Below, piece by piece: positions 1 to 8,997 of a stretch of 64,000 bases of DNA. The translations under genes were made by a program, and so were the position numbers. Each line of letters opens with the position of its first letter. Within the stretch, counting starts at the first letter, position 1. The notes under the pieces were generated by a model. That model saw only the letters and a list, made by a program, of their open reading frames with translations. It had not been told where the DNA came from and ran no database searches. The DNA lies in contig NC_010175.1 of the NCBI RefSeq assembly GCF_000018865.1, positions 1,178,001 through 1,242,000 on the forward strand, written 5' to 3'. This DNA is from Chloroflexus aurantiacus J-10-fl (GTDB lineage Bacteria > Chloroflexota > Chloroflexia > Chloroflexales > Chloroflexaceae).

Positions 1-71
1 CTGATCTCCAATTCGGAAGGTCAGTAGTATGTATCCGTGCCCATCAGGGCCTCAACAGACAGGAGTCGATC

Positions 72-785
72 ATGACCACAGCAAGTGGCCTCCAGTACGT
101 CGAAATTCAGGCCGGTGATGGCGAGCAGCCCCAACCCGGTGCGATTGTCGCCGTTCACTATCGCGGGATGCTGGCCGATGGCAGTGTGTTTGATAGTTCG
201 TATGAGCGTGGCGAGCCGATCCGCTTTCCCCTCGGTGTCGGGATGGTCATTCCCGGCTGGGATGAGGGGATTGGCCTGATGCGGGTTGGTGGCAAGGCGC
301 GGTTGATTATTCCGCCCCATCTCGGCTATGGAGCGATGGGGTATCCGCCGGTGATTCCACCGAACGCAACCCTGACCTTCGATGTTGAGCTGGTTGAGGT
401 TTTGCCCGGCCCACCGGAAGCGCCGCAAGACCTGCCGGCTGATCGGTATACGACCAGTGCCAGTGGCCTGCAATACGCCGATCTAACAGTTGGTGATGGG
501 GCAACCGCCATGGCCGGTCGCACTGTAACCGTCCACTACACCGGCTGGCTCACCGACGGCAGTATGTTCGATAGCTCGCTCAGCCGTGGGGAACCGTTTG
601 TCTTTCCGCTCGGTGCCGGACGAGTCATTCGGGGCTGGGATGAAGGGGTTGCCGGTATGCGGGTTGGCGGGCGTCGTCAGTTAATTATTCCGGCGGCGTT
701 GGCCTACGGCAATCGCGGGGCGGGTGGTGTGATCCCACCAGGAGCAACTCTGATCTTTGAAGTGGAGCTGTTGGAGGTGCGTTGA
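72..785 (+). CDS. Tandem-domain FKBP-type peptidyl-prolyl cis-trans isomerase
   Basis: 237 residues holding two complete FKBP domains (about 1-118 and 128-237). Both carry the family signatures VHYxG near the start, GxxFDSS, VIPGWDEG / VIRGWDEG, RxLIIPxxLAYG and PxNATLTFDVELVEV / PPGATLIFEVELLEV. FKBPs catalyse cis-trans isomerisation of X-Pro bonds and act as folding helpers. There is no signal peptide, so it is probably cytosolic. An AGGAG Shine-Dalgarno at 61-65, six bases before the ATG at 72, fixes the start. Its TGA overlaps the ATG of the next gene by one base, which suggests translational coupling. Most bacterial FKBPs have one domain, so this is an internal duplication in which both halves look intact. 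Confidence 0.95.
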   Translation: MTTASGLQYVEIQAGDGEQPQPGAIVAVHYRGMLADGSVFDSSYERGEPIRFPLGVGMVIPGWDEGIGLMRVGGKARLIIPPHLGYGAMGYPPVIPPNATLTFDVELVEVLPGPPEAPQDLPADRYTTSASGLQYADLTVGDGATAMAGRTVTVHYTGWLTDGSMFDSSLSRGEPFVFPLGAGRVIRGWDEGVAGMRVGGRRQLIIPAALAYGNRGAGGVIPPGATLIFEVELLEVR

Positions 786-1894
786 TGCGGATTGAGGCCA
801 TCGAATTGCGACGGATCCGGTTGCCATACCGGGCACCCTTCGAGACGAGCGGCTGGCGGGAAGAGGCCAATCATTCGGTGATTGTGACCCTGCATAGCGA
901 GGGGGTAGTGGGCTGGGGCGAAGCTCCGGTTGGCGTGGGGCCGTGGTACAACGAAGAGACCCAATCTACCGCCTGGGTGATGATGCGCGAGATTCTGGCC
1001 CCGATGCTGCTGGGGCGTGATCTGAGCCGGCCAGAGGAGGTGGATGCGATCTTTACCCGTGTGCGCGGCAACCGCATGGCACGGGCCGGTCTTGAGTTCG
1101 CCGCCTGGGATCTGTTCGGGCGCGCACAGGGCACGAGCCTGAGCACAATGCTCGGCGGCACCCGGCAACGGGTGGAAGTTGGTGTCAGTGTTGGTGTCCA
1201 GGAGTCGATAGAGGCGTTGCTTGATGTGGTCGCCGGTTATGTCAATGCCGGTTACCAGCGGGTGAAACTCAAGATCAAACCGGGCTGGGATGTCGAGCCA
1301 ACACGGGCTGTACGCGAGCGCTGGCCCGATCTGCGCTTGCAGGTTGATGCCAACAGCATCTACACCCTCGATCAGGCCGACCAGTTGGCCCGGCTCGACG
1401 AGTTTGATCTGTTGTTGATCGAGCAGCCCCTGGCGCATGACGACATCATCGATCACGCCAAACTTCAGCGGCTGCTCCGCACGCCGATTTGTCTCGATGA
1501 GAGCATTGTCTCGCCAGATCATGCCCGCTGGGCAATTGAGTTGGGTGCCTGCGGCGTAATCAATATCAAACCGTCGCGGGTTGGTGGTTTTACGGCAGCC
1601 CGGCGAATTCACGATCTGGCACAGGCCGCCGGCATCCCGGTCTGGTGCGGCGGCATGCTCGAAACCGGCATCGGGCGGGCTGCCAACGTCGGGCTGGCCA
1701 GTCTGCCCAACTTTAGCCTGCCCGGCGACATCAGCGCGAATGATCGCTACTTCCACCAGGACATTGTGACCAACCCGTTTACGCTCAACCCCGACAGTAC
1801 ACTCAGCGTCCCAACCGGGCCAGGGAGTGGGGCTGAGGTCGATCTGGAACGTCTTGCGGCAGTCACGACCGATTATGTCATGCTGCGTGCGTAG
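785..1894 (+). CDS. menC: o-Succinylbenzoate synthase-like enolase-superfamily enzyme (MenC family)
   Basis: 369 residues of the muconate-lactonizing/OSBS subgroup of the enolase superfamily. Visible active-site elements: KxK in VKLKIKPGWD (Lys base), metal ligands in LQVDAN (Asp), LLIEQPL (Glu) and CLDESI (Asp/Glu), and the second catalytic Lys in GVINIKPSRVGGF. OSBS dehydrates SHCHC to o-succinylbenzoate in menaquinone synthesis, which suits a menaquinone-using phototroph. Some homologues also racemise N-acylamino acids, so the reaction is inferred. The ATG at 785 shares its A with the upstream stop; the TTG at 782 is a less likely start. Confidence 0.85.
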   Translation: MRIEAIELRRIRLPYRAPFETSGWREEANHSVIVTLHSEGVVGWGEAPVGVGPWYNEETQSTAWVMMREILAPMLLGRDLSRPEEVDAIFTRVRGNRMARAGLEFAAWDLFGRAQGTSLSTMLGGTRQRVEVGVSVGVQESIEALLDVVAGYVNAGYQRVKLKIKPGWDVEPTRAVRERWPDLRLQVDANSIYTLDQADQLARLDEFDLLLIEQPLAHDDIIDHAKLQRLLRTPICLDESIVSPDHARWAIELGACGVINIKPSRVGGFTAARRIHDLAQAAGIPVWCGGMLETGIGRAANVGLASLPNFSLPGDISANDRYFHQDIVTNPFTLNPDSTLSVPTGPGSGAEVDLERLAAVTTDYVMLRA

Positions 1895-1909
1895 CAGCAT
1901 GTGGAATGC

Positions 1910-2572
1910 ATGATGGAACAGCGCCCAATTCAATGGCTGGTGAGCGGCGTGGTGGCGCTCGTGATGATTGGTCTGCTCGTGTTCGTCAACAGCGGCTGGC
2001 GCACCCCGGCGCCAGTCGCGACGCCTGTCACAGCCGAGCCGTGGCCGACATCACCACCGACATTTACTCCATTGCCACCAACCCAGGCAGCGGTTGCCCC
2101 GACACTCATTCCGCTGCCCGATCTACGCCGGATCGATCCGTCAATCGAGCTGGCGATCAAATTTCCGGTCACAACCGTCACGACGGTGAGCGGAGCACAG
2201 AGCTTCTTTGGCCGTGATGAGATCACGCTGAAAGTGACCGCCGAGGTTCGCCTGGCCGTTGATCTAAGCCAGGCCCAGATTCGGCGTGATGGTAATACGC
2301 TACTGATCCGATTACCACGGGCCACCGTGTCCGGCGAACCAAATCCGATTGAGATCGAGGTGATCGGCGAGTCGCGTCGCTGGATCGGCAGTCAGATCAC
2401 AGCGGCGCAGAATCAGGCCCTGGCCCAGGCCCGCGCCGACATCAAACAACGGGTTGCCGGTGATCAGGGATTGATCAGCATCGCCAGCGAAGTTGCCTAC
2501 CGCCGCCTCGAACGCTGGCTGATCGATGATCTCGGCTTTAGTCGCGTCGTTATCGAACCGCTCACCCCGTAG
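1910..2572 (+). CDS. DUF4230-like membrane-anchored protein, copy 1
   Basis: About 220 residues. One N-terminal membrane helix (about 8-27, WLVSGVVALVMIGLLVFV) is followed by a Pro/Thr-rich linker and an extracytoplasmic domain with the pattern of DUF4230: KFPVTTVTTVSGA, then EVRLAVDLSQ, IRLPRATV and a C-terminal VVIEPL. The function of the family is unknown. It starts 15 bases after menC with tandem ATGs at 1910 and 1913. The next gene encodes a shorter relative of the same architecture, so the two arose by duplication and probably act together on the outer face of the cytoplasmic membrane. Confidence 0.7.
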   Translation: MMEQRPIQWLVSGVVALVMIGLLVFVNSGWRTPAPVATPVTAEPWPTSPPTFTPLPPTQAAVAPTLIPLPDLRRIDPSIELAIKFPVTTVTTVSGAQSFFGRDEITLKVTAEVRLAVDLSQAQIRRDGNTLLIRLPRATVSGEPNPIEIEVIGESRRWIGSQITAAQNQALAQARADIKQRVAGDQGLISIASEVAYRRLERWLIDDLGFSRVVIEPLTP

Positions 2573-2590
2573 CGTGAGGTGGATGCATCT

Positions 2591-3244
2591 ATGCGCACGT
2601 TGAAACTGATCTGGAACGGGTTCGCCATTGCTGCGGTGCTCTTTCTGATCTGGAGTGTTATCCAGGCGTTTCAGAATCCATCTGCGCCGCAGGCCACCTC
2701 AACCACCACTGTGGGGCCGCAGATTATAGAGGCCGTGCGGCGCGTGAATAAGCAGATTTTCATCGAGCACTACGCCGGTGTGGAAATCCGCCATCTCGAT
2801 GCGCCGGGTGGCTGGGCGACATTTTTGCGCAATCTGGGAGTGCGCCAGGAGTTTCTGGTGCTGATCCGGGGTCGGGTGCCCGCCGGTATCGATCTGAGTC
2901 AACTGCGCCCCGAAGATGTCTGGGTGAGCAGCGATGGCCGCCGGGTCCAGATCACCCTACCGCCGCCACAAGTCTTCACCGATCAGGTAAGCCTCGATCT
3001 GACTAATAGCCGGATCATCGAGAATACCGATTTCTGTCCCGGCTTCATCTGCCCGCGCACCGAACTCGAACAATTCTTTCAATCCGTTGATGCCGAGGCA
3101 AAGGCCGCACTGGTAGAAGCTGCTATCGAGTCGGGCATTTTGTCACAGGCCGCCCGTGATGCCGAAACCTACTACACCCAATTCCTCAACAGCCTGGGCA
3201 TCGCCGAGGTGCGGGTCATCGTGCGCGGGTATAGTGCGCCGTAG
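2591..3244 (+). CDS. DUF4230-like membrane-anchored protein, copy 2
   Basis: 217 residues with an N-terminal membrane helix (LIWNGFAIAAVLFLIWSVI), then a domain parallel to the preceding protein: RVNKQIFIEHYAGVEI, IRGRVPAGIDLSQL, VQITLPPPQVF, and a C-terminal EVRVIVRGYSAP. Compared with copy 1 it carries two cysteines (FCPGFICP) that could form a disulfide outside the membrane. GAGGTGG at 2577-2583 just before the ATG at 2591 supports this start over the GTG at 2579. It is 18 bases after the upstream stop and is the last gene of the FKBP-menC-DUF4230 run. Function unknown. Confidence 0.68.
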   Translation: MRTLKLIWNGFAIAAVLFLIWSVIQAFQNPSAPQATSTTTVGPQIIEAVRRVNKQIFIEHYAGVEIRHLDAPGGWATFLRNLGVRQEFLVLIRGRVPAGIDLSQLRPEDVWVSSDGRRVQITLPPPQVFTDQVSLDLTNSRIIENTDFCPGFICPRTELEQFFQSVDAEAKAALVEAAIESGILSQAARDAETYYTQFLNSLGIAEVRVIVRGYSAP

Positions 3245-3635
3245 ATGCCTGTAAGTGATGGGAAGTTATTAGAACTTATTTCATAAAAGCTGTGCTTCGT
3301 GCTCCCAGACTGTTACCCAGGCGCATGAACGCTCGTCAATCACCAAAGACAGTTTATCCTGCTCCTGGCCTGTTGGCAAAGCGCAGCTCTGGTCGTGCCA
3401 TCACGCACTGGATTGGTTGCCTTACCCGCGCGTCATGCGCGTGTCGCAGCGTTTGGCGTGCGGCAGCATGGCTGCCGCGCCAGCTGTGCTCATGATCCGG
3501 CGCGTGGCACATCGTTGACCCGGCTGGTCACGAGGATGCTGTGTGTGCTCGTCACGATCATGGAATCAGTCGGCAATGAATGAGATAGCTTCTCGTATTC
3601 TAAGATTAAAGAGATGACTTCTACCTTTCAGAACC
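3245..3635. other. Intergenic region without recognisable gene
   Basis: 391 bases between two converging transcription units. Only short ORFs with atypical composition occur here and none has a Shine-Dalgarno sequence or a recognisable domain. No convincing RNA gene or strong terminator hairpin was seen. Confidence 0.55.
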
Positions 3636-4478
3636 TCACCCCTTCCCATCCCCCCGCCAGCGAAAGATCAGAATAAACTGGTGCATCTGATTTGCCACGA
3701 ACGCATACGGGTAGCCAAACGGGTACAGTCGCTGACTCTGGTCGTGCCATATCCGGTAGCCACGATACTCAAGCCCCGGTACCTGGCGCAGGGCAATCAC
3801 CAGATCGGCGTGGAGCATGTTGTGGTGCTCAGGAGTGGGTTGCAGGTCTTTGGCAAAGATCACCAGATACCCGCCGGGACGCAACACCTGGAGCGCAGCG
3901 GTGAGGATGGTGCATAGTTCACCGATAAACTCGTGGTATGGCAGATTGCCCAAATCCGCCGCTGATGTTGTGAACGGCGTGGGATTGGGCCGACCGCGTT
4001 TACGCCGCTCGCCGGTTTTCGGGCGCGCCATCATGGCCGCATATGGCGGATCGGTCAGAATCAGATCAAACGGTCGTTCCCGCACCTCCGGCAGTTCGAG
4101 CAGATTACGGGCATCGCCAACCACATAGGTTTGCGGCGCGATCTGTAGCTCAGCACAAACCGCCTGGTAGATGGTTGCATATTCGGCTGAAAGATCGATA
4201 CCGACTGCCGTGCGCCCCTCCAGCGAACTGGCGATCAGCGTACCACCAACCCCGGCAAACGGATCGAGCACGTGACCATGCTGGCGGGTGAAGAAGCGGA
4301 TGAGTTCGGCCATAAGTTGGGGCGGTTTGGGTGAGGGGTGCTGACGACGGAGATGGTGGGCAAAGCTCTCCGGCCCACGGGTTGGATACGCAGTGCTGAT
4401 GACAGAACGCAGCGCATACGTCCACTCCCGCGCATCGAGGTCGTTGAGCCGGTTACGGGGATCGTGTTCGCTGCTCAT
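3636..4478 (-). CDS. DNA methyltransferase (N4-cytosine/N6-adenine family)
   Basis: 280 residues. The SAM-binding motif FAGVGGTLIAS lies at about 76-86, followed by GIDLS, and the catalytic motif TDPPYAAM at about 143, with a later GGYLVIFAKDLQ strand. The order FxGxG then DPPY matches amino-methyltransferases that modify exocyclic amines of A or C. The DPPY form is commoner in N6-adenine enzymes, but N4-cytosine or an RNA substrate cannot be excluded. There is no restriction endonuclease beside it, so it reads as an orphan methylase. It lies 108 bases downstream of carA on the same strand. Confidence 0.8.
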   Translation of the reverse strand: MSSEHDPRNRLNDLDAREWTYALRSVISTAYPTRGPESFAHHLRRQHPSPKPPQLMAELIRFFTRQHGHVLDPFAGVGGTLIASSLEGRTAVGIDLSAEYATIYQAVCAELQIAPQTYVVGDARNLLELPEVRERPFDLILTDPPYAAMMARPKTGERRKRGRPNPTPFTTSAADLGNLPYHEFIGELCTILTAALQVLRPGGYLVIFAKDLQPTPEHHNMLHADLVIALRQVPGLEYRGYRIWHDQSQRLYPFGYPYAFVANQMHQFILIFRWRGDGKG

Positions 4479-4586
4479 GGCGTTCTGCTCTACATCTGCA
4501 CGGTGTCTTGATTCGGTCTGGCGCAGGCATGGGTAACGCAGAAGGTGGCCGTCTCTCCCCCGGCCACCTTCCCGGCCTGCTTCCGC

Positions 4587-5711
4587 CTACGAACGGCGGG
4601 CAGCCATTGCCTCGGCAAAGCGGGCAAAGAGATAGGTTGCATCGTGTGGCCCTGGCCCTGCTTCGGGGTGGTACTGCACACTGAAGCACTGCAATTCAGG
4701 ATAATCAAAACCCTCCAGGGTCTGATCATTCAGGTTGATATGGGTCAAAACAACACCTGCCGGCAACGAGTCCGGATCGACGGCAAACCCATGATTCTGC
4801 GAGGTGATCTCAACCCGACCGGTGGGCAGATAGCGCACCGGATGGTTGGCACCGTGGTGGCCGAACGGCAACTTGTAGGTGCGCCCGCCGAGGGCCAGCC
4901 CCATCAATTGATGGCCGAGACAGATGCCAAAGATCGGGAGTTTACCGAGCAGCGAGCGCAGCGTGGCCACAGCATAGGTCGCCGCTGCCGGATCGCCCGG
5001 CCCATTCGAGAAGAAGATACCGTCGGGTTGGAGGGCCAGCGCATCTTCGGGTGGAGTTGTGGCCGGTACCACCGTCACCCGACAGCCATGATCGACCAGA
5101 CGGCGCAAAATGGTGCGCTTGAGGCCGAAGTCGTAAGCAACAACGTGGAAGCGCAGTTCTTGCGCCGGGCCGTTCGGGTAGGGCGGGGTAAACGGCACAC
5201 TGTTGGTTGCCCAATGGTACGGTTCGGGACAGGTCACCACTTGCGTTAAATCCAACCCTTCCATCGGCGGCGCGGCCCGACATTTCGCGAGTAACGACTC
5301 TATCGACTCGCCGGTTGTGGAGATAATGCCGCGCATCGCCCCGGCGGTACGGATATGGCGAGTGAGGGCACGGGTATCAACATCGCTAATCGCCACGATC
5401 CCATAGTCGCGCAGCAGTTGAGAGAGACTGCCACGCGCACGCCATGAGCTGTAGTGTTCGCTGTAGCTACGCACAATAAAACCGGCAACCTGCGGCTGGA
5501 TCGACTCCGGGTCAAAATCGTTGACGCCGGTGTTCCCAATGTGCGGTGCTGTCATCGTGACCAGTTGACCGCAGTACGAGGGATCGGTCAAAATCTCTTG
5601 ATAGCCGGTCATGCCGGTGTGAAAAACAACCTCACCAACACGCTCACCCGGGGCACCGAACGACCGCCCGGGAAAGACGCGACCATCTTCTAAGACAAGC
5701 ACTGCATCCAT
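4587..5711 (-). CDS. carA: Carbamoyl-phosphate synthase small (glutaminase) subunit
   Basis: About 374 residues. The N-terminal domain opens with [19 protein letters not shown] and includes [17 protein letters not shown]. The C-terminal class I glutamine amidotransferase domain has FFSNGPGDP, the nucleophile Cys in [15 protein letters not shown] and the His/Glu pair in [10 protein letters not shown]. It supplies ammonia from glutamine to CarB for pyrimidine and arginine synthesis. carB is not in the window. I prefer the ATG at 5711, which matches the family N-terminus; an in-frame ATG at 5729 would add six residues. Confidence 0.96.
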   Translation of the reverse strand: MDAVLVLEDGRVFPGRSFGAPGERVGEVVFHTGMTGYQEILTDPSYCGQLVTMTAPHIGNTGVNDFDPESIQPQVAGFIVRSYSEHYSSWRARGSLSQLLRDYGIVAISDVDTRALTRHIRTAGAMRGIISTTGESIESLLAKCRAAPPMEGLDLTQVVTCPEPYHWATNSVPFTPPYPNGPAQELRFHVVAYDFGLKRTILRRLVDHGCRVTVVPATTPPEDALALQPDGIFFSNGPGDPAAATYAVATLRSLLGKLPIFGICLGHQLMGLALGGRTYKLPFGHHGANHPVRYLPTGRVEITSQNHGFAVDPDSLPAGVVLTHINLNDQTLEGFDYPELQCFSVQYHPEAGPGPHDATYLFARFAEAMAARRS

Positions 5712-5775
5712 TGTCTGTTGTACTCTCATTGTGAGACGCGGCGTAGTTCTTGCCGCCCATCCAACTATTTGGCGT

Positions 5776-5781
5776 ATTGTA
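5776..5781 (-). promoter_or_regulatory. Possible extended -10 for carA
   Basis: On the minus strand the sequence reads TGT-TACAAT about 65 bases before carA, matching an extended -10. No good -35 is visible. Confidence 0.35.
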
Positions 5782-5858
5782 ACATAGAAGTTACGTTGTT
5801 CGTTGGATCGTTGCCATTCGTAAAGAGCGTTATGTCTTGTACACAGTGTGACGGTATT

Positions 5859-6006
5859 TCACCACAGAGACACGGAGTACACAGAGAATATTGCATCTAT
5901 ACCTCTGTGGTAAACTCACCAATCCGTGCTCTTGCGGTAGACCCATACCCTGGTGGTAAACCACAGAGACACGGAGTACACAGAGCATTCCAGCCTCTGT
6001 GGTGAT
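5859..6006. repeat. Dispersed repeat with CCACAGAG termini
   Basis: The block CCACAGAGACACGGAGTACA occurs at 5862 and again at 5961. The inverse CCTCTGTGGT occurs at 5902 and 5993, so the segment is built of inverted CCACAGAG/CTCTGTGG arms. The same module (CTCCGTGCCTCTGTGGTGA) sits inside the MITE-like elements near 17614 and, modified, near 59405 and 62541. Non-coding. Confidence 0.75.
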
Positions 6007-6043
6007 ACACAAACAGGCAGTCGAAGCTGGTAAGATACACACC

Positions 6044-7153
6044 ATGCATATCGTGCAATTCTACAAAGACTACCCACCGATCCAGGGTGGCATTGAACAT
6101 CATCTCCAGTCGTTGAGCGAAGCACTGGCTGCACGTGGTCATCGAGTAACGGTCGTCTTTGCCGCACCGGGGCGGCGCGGCTGGCGGACACAGCGCAACG
6201 GTGTCGATCTGGTGGCAACCCCACGCCAGCTAACCCTGGCCCGTGCGCCGATCAGCCTCCCCCTCCTCTGGCAGGTACCGCGCCTGCACCCCGATCTGAT
6301 CCATTTTCACCACCCCTACCCGTTTGGCGATCTGGCCCTCCTGACCGTGCAATCGCCGCTGGTCGTCACCTACCACAGCGATATTGTGCGGCAACGGGTG
6401 CTGGGAACGCTGACCGCCCCTCTGATCGAGCGTACCCTGCGCCGGGCGGCCCGGATTATTGCCACCAGCCCGTCGCTGGTACATTCATCGCCATGGCTTC
6501 AGCGTCACCGCGAGCGTGTGCGGGTGGTGCCCTTCGGTATCCCACCGCTGCCATTGCCCGATCCACACCTGGTAGCGACCCTTCGCCAACGCTTTCCCGG
6601 CCCCAATGCCTTGTTCGTAGGACGCCTGCGCTACTACAAGGGTGTAGACCGCCTGATCCGTGCCCTGGCCCTGCTACCCTTCGGGCACGCGATTATTGCC
6701 GGCGGCGATGCCACGGTACGCGGTGCTGATCTCATCCGCCTGGCCACAGAATTGGGCATTCACCATCGCGTGCATGTGTTGGGAGAGGTTGATCAGGCGA
6801 CGTTACGTGCTCTCTACGCGCTGGCCGATGTGCTGGTATTGCCTTCAGTAGCGCGCAGTGAGGCGTTTGGGATCGTGCAAATCGAGGCGCAACTGGCCGG
6901 CTTACCGGTCATCTGTACCGAACTGGGCACCGGAACCAGCTACGTGACGGCGCACCGGCGCACCGGCCTGGTAGTGCCGCCAGACGATCCACCAGCACTG
7001 GCCGCAGCGCTGACCGAACTCTGGTGTAACCCGGAGCGGGCGCGGGCGTTCGGACTGGCCGGACGCGAACGCGCCGTCACCGAATTTCAGTTCGCAGATA
7101 TGGTAACGCGCATCGAGCAGGTATATGCCGAGGCGCTGACAGTATCACCCTGA
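6044..7153 (+). CDS. Glycosyltransferase family 4 (GT-B)
   Basis: 369 residues. The N-terminal Rossmann half begins HIVQFYKDYPPIQGGIEHH, including the GGIE loop typical of GT4 enzymes. The C-terminal donor-binding half has ALFVGRLRYYKGVDRLI and the EAFGIVQIEAQLAGLPVI signature (EX7E). It transfers an activated sugar to a lipid or polysaccharide acceptor at the cytoplasmic face; sugar and acceptor cannot be told. The ATG at 6044 gives the natural N-terminus; in-frame codons back to 5999 fall in a repeat. It stands alone between repeat DNA and an M20 peptidase gene. Confidence 0.9.
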   Translation: MHIVQFYKDYPPIQGGIEHHLQSLSEALAARGHRVTVVFAAPGRRGWRTQRNGVDLVATPRQLTLARAPISLPLLWQVPRLHPDLIHFHHPYPFGDLALLTVQSPLVVTYHSDIVRQRVLGTLTAPLIERTLRRAARIIATSPSLVHSSPWLQRHRERVRVVPFGIPPLPLPDPHLVATLRQRFPGPNALFVGRLRYYKGVDRLIRALALLPFGHAIIAGGDATVRGADLIRLATELGIHHRVHVLGEVDQATLRALYALADVLVLPSVARSEAFGIVQIEAQLAGLPVICTELGTGTSYVTAHRRTGLVVPPDDPPALAAALTELWCNPERARAFGLAGRERAVTEFQFADMVTRIEQVYAEALTVSP

Positions 7154-7164
7154 AATGACAGTGC

Positions 7165-7170
7165 TATAAT
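7165..7170 (+). promoter_or_regulatory. -10 hexamer TATAAT before M20 peptidase
   Basis: A perfect TATAAT lies 38 bases before the ATG at 7208. No well-spaced -35 is evident. Confidence 0.45.
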
Positions 7171-7207
7171 GACTGCCTGAACCGCTTTTGTACAATTGGA
7201 GCAGCTC

Positions 7208-8554
7208 ATGGAACGTTTTGCAGCTTACGTGGAAAGCCAGCGCTCACGCTTTCTGGCTGAATTGGCCGACATTGTACGTATCCCCTCGGTGGCTGCCCAA
7301 AACCGTGGCATCGACGAGACGGCAAGCTTTGTCGAACAGCGCTTGCGTCGGTTAGGCGCCGAAACCCGCCTCTTGCAGGCTGACGGCGGCAACCCGATGG
7401 TCTACGCCACGATTGGTAACGGCTCACGCACCCTGCTCATCTACGACCACTACGATGTGCAGCCGGCTGAGCCGTTTGAGTTGTGGCAGAGTCCGCCCTT
7501 TGAATTGACCGAACGTGACGGTAAGCTCTACGGACGTGGTGTTGCCGACAACAAGGGCAACCTGATGCTGCGCATTCAGGCGATTGAGGCGTGGCTGGCG
7601 ACTGAGGGTGAACTGCCGATCCGCATTATCTTCGCCGTTGAAGGCGAAGAAGAGGTCAGTTCGCGCACCCTACCGGCGGTCTGTCGCGAATATGCCGACC
7701 TCCTCCGCGCCGATGGCTGTCTCTGGGAGACAGGCGGGGTTGACATCAACGAACGACCGGTCGTAACCTGTGGCGCCAAAGGTATTCAATACGTCGAACT
7801 GGTGGCCCGTGGCGCCAGCTACGATCTCCACTCCTCGTATGCGACCTTTGTGCCAAACCCGGCCTGGCGACTGACCTGGGCACTCAACACACTCAAAGGC
7901 CCTGATGGTCGGGTGCGCATCCCTGGCTTCTACGACCGTGTCCGGCCCCCCTCAGCCGCCGATCTGGCCGCTCTGACCACCATTCCAACCAATGACGAAG
8001 AATTATTGGCCGATTTTGGTCTGGATGAATTCCTTGATGGTCTGCGCGGTCTGGATCGTCTGCGCCGCCACCTGTTTGAACCAACCTGTACGATTTGTGG
8101 GTTGGTGAGTGGTTACACCGGTGAAGGCAGCAAAACCGTCCTGCCCAACGAAGCGCGCGCCAAGATCGACTTTCGCCTGGTACCGGATATGGAGCCGGCT
8201 GAAGTGTTGCACCAGTTGCGCCGGCATCTCGACGCCGAGGGCTTTGCGGACATCGAAATTATTGATTTGGGTGGGGAACATCCGGCTCGTGGGCCGCTCG
8301 ATGCAGCGATTGTCCAGGCAGCGCTCGCCTCGGCCCGCGAGGTCTACGGCAGCGAACCCATCCTCTACCCCACCATGGCCGGTACCGGGCCGGTCTACCC
8401 ACTGTGTACAGCATTGGGCACACCCGTCGCCAGTGGTGCCGGCTGCGGCTACCACGGCACGCGCGTCCACTCCCCGAACGAAAACATCCGGCTCGCCGAC
8501 TACTGGCGTGCTATCCATTGGATGGGGAGTCTGATCCGACATTTCGCCGGGTAA
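7208..8554 (+). CDS. M20 family metallopeptidase (dipeptidase-like)
   Basis: 448 residues. Zinc-site elements of the M20/M28 clan are all present: YDHYDVQP (first His and Asp), YGRGVADNKGN (bridging Asp), VEGEEEVSS (catalytic Glu and metal Glu) and, near the C-terminus, YHGTRVHSPNENI (last His). A dimerisation insert runs through the middle (about 180-300). It likely hydrolyses dipeptides or N-acyl amino acids in the cytosol. GGAG at 7198-7201, six bases before the ATG at 7208, supports this start. Confidence 0.92.
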   Translation: MERFAAYVESQRSRFLAELADIVRIPSVAAQNRGIDETASFVEQRLRRLGAETRLLQADGGNPMVYATIGNGSRTLLIYDHYDVQPAEPFELWQSPPFELTERDGKLYGRGVADNKGNLMLRIQAIEAWLATEGELPIRIIFAVEGEEEVSSRTLPAVCREYADLLRADGCLWETGGVDINERPVVTCGAKGIQYVELVARGASYDLHSSYATFVPNPAWRLTWALNTLKGPDGRVRIPGFYDRVRPPSAADLAALTTIPTNDEELLADFGLDEFLDGLRGLDRLRRHLFEPTCTICGLVSGYTGEGSKTVLPNEARAKIDFRLVPDMEPAEVLHQLRRHLDAEGFADIEIIDLGGEHPARGPLDAAIVQAALASAREVYGSEPILYPTMAGTGPVYPLCTALGTPVASGAGCGYHGTRVHSPNENIRLADYWRAIHWMGSLIRHFAG

Positions 8555-8997
8555 TGATCTCTGTCGCTCCAGGGGCGCACGTCTGTGCGTCCCTCCCTGC
8601 CAATGGTGAGAGCGTTTACCCGCTGTCGCATATTAAATCCGGCTTACCAGGAGTCATAGCACACGCTCTGGCGTCACCTGAATGCTACACTACGATGTGT
8701 AAGCACTAATCTGGAAGCGCGAGCCTCCGGCGCGCTCACCCCGGCGCCAACCCGCCGTACCGTCGTCCAGCGGCGTACCGCCCCCTTCACCAACCCCCGC
8801 CAGCGGGAGCCATCCGGCATCGTTGGTTCCCGCCCCCAGCGGGGGCGGGTGAGGGTGGGGCATTACTGCAACGCACGCACTGGGAGCGTGCGCCCCCGGC
8901 GCGCTCGCTACCTGCACCAACCCGCCGTACCGTCGTCTTGCGGCGTACCGCCCCCCCTTTACCAAGCCGCGACATCGATGGCCATCAATATTTGATA
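8555..8997. repeat. Repeat-bearing intergenic region
   Basis: 443 bases without a supported gene. A module of about 48 bp (ACCAACCCGCCGTACCGTCG, then CGGCGTACCGCCCCC) occurs near 8741 and again near 8915. Each is preceded by a hairpin-prone GAGC..CCGGCGCGCTC block. Between them lies CCCGCCCCCAGCGGGGGCGG, also seen in variants near 14510 and 14843. These are REP-like extragenic repeats. Confidence 0.75.
8573..8592 (+). terminator. Hairpin after M20 peptidase
   Basis: The arms GGGCGCAC (8573-8580) and GTGCGTCC (8585-8592) pair around a four-base loop 18 bases after the stop. No T-run follows, so termination activity is uncertain. Confidence 0.45.

Noticed and set aside
704-1933. 409-residue ORF antisense to the MenC gene
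   Set aside because: The opposite strand has all enolase-superfamily residues; this frame covers three genes and has no recognisable motif.
3292-3583. Short plus-strand ORFs after the second DUF4230 gene
   Set aside because: No Shine-Dalgarno, odd composition and no recognisable product.
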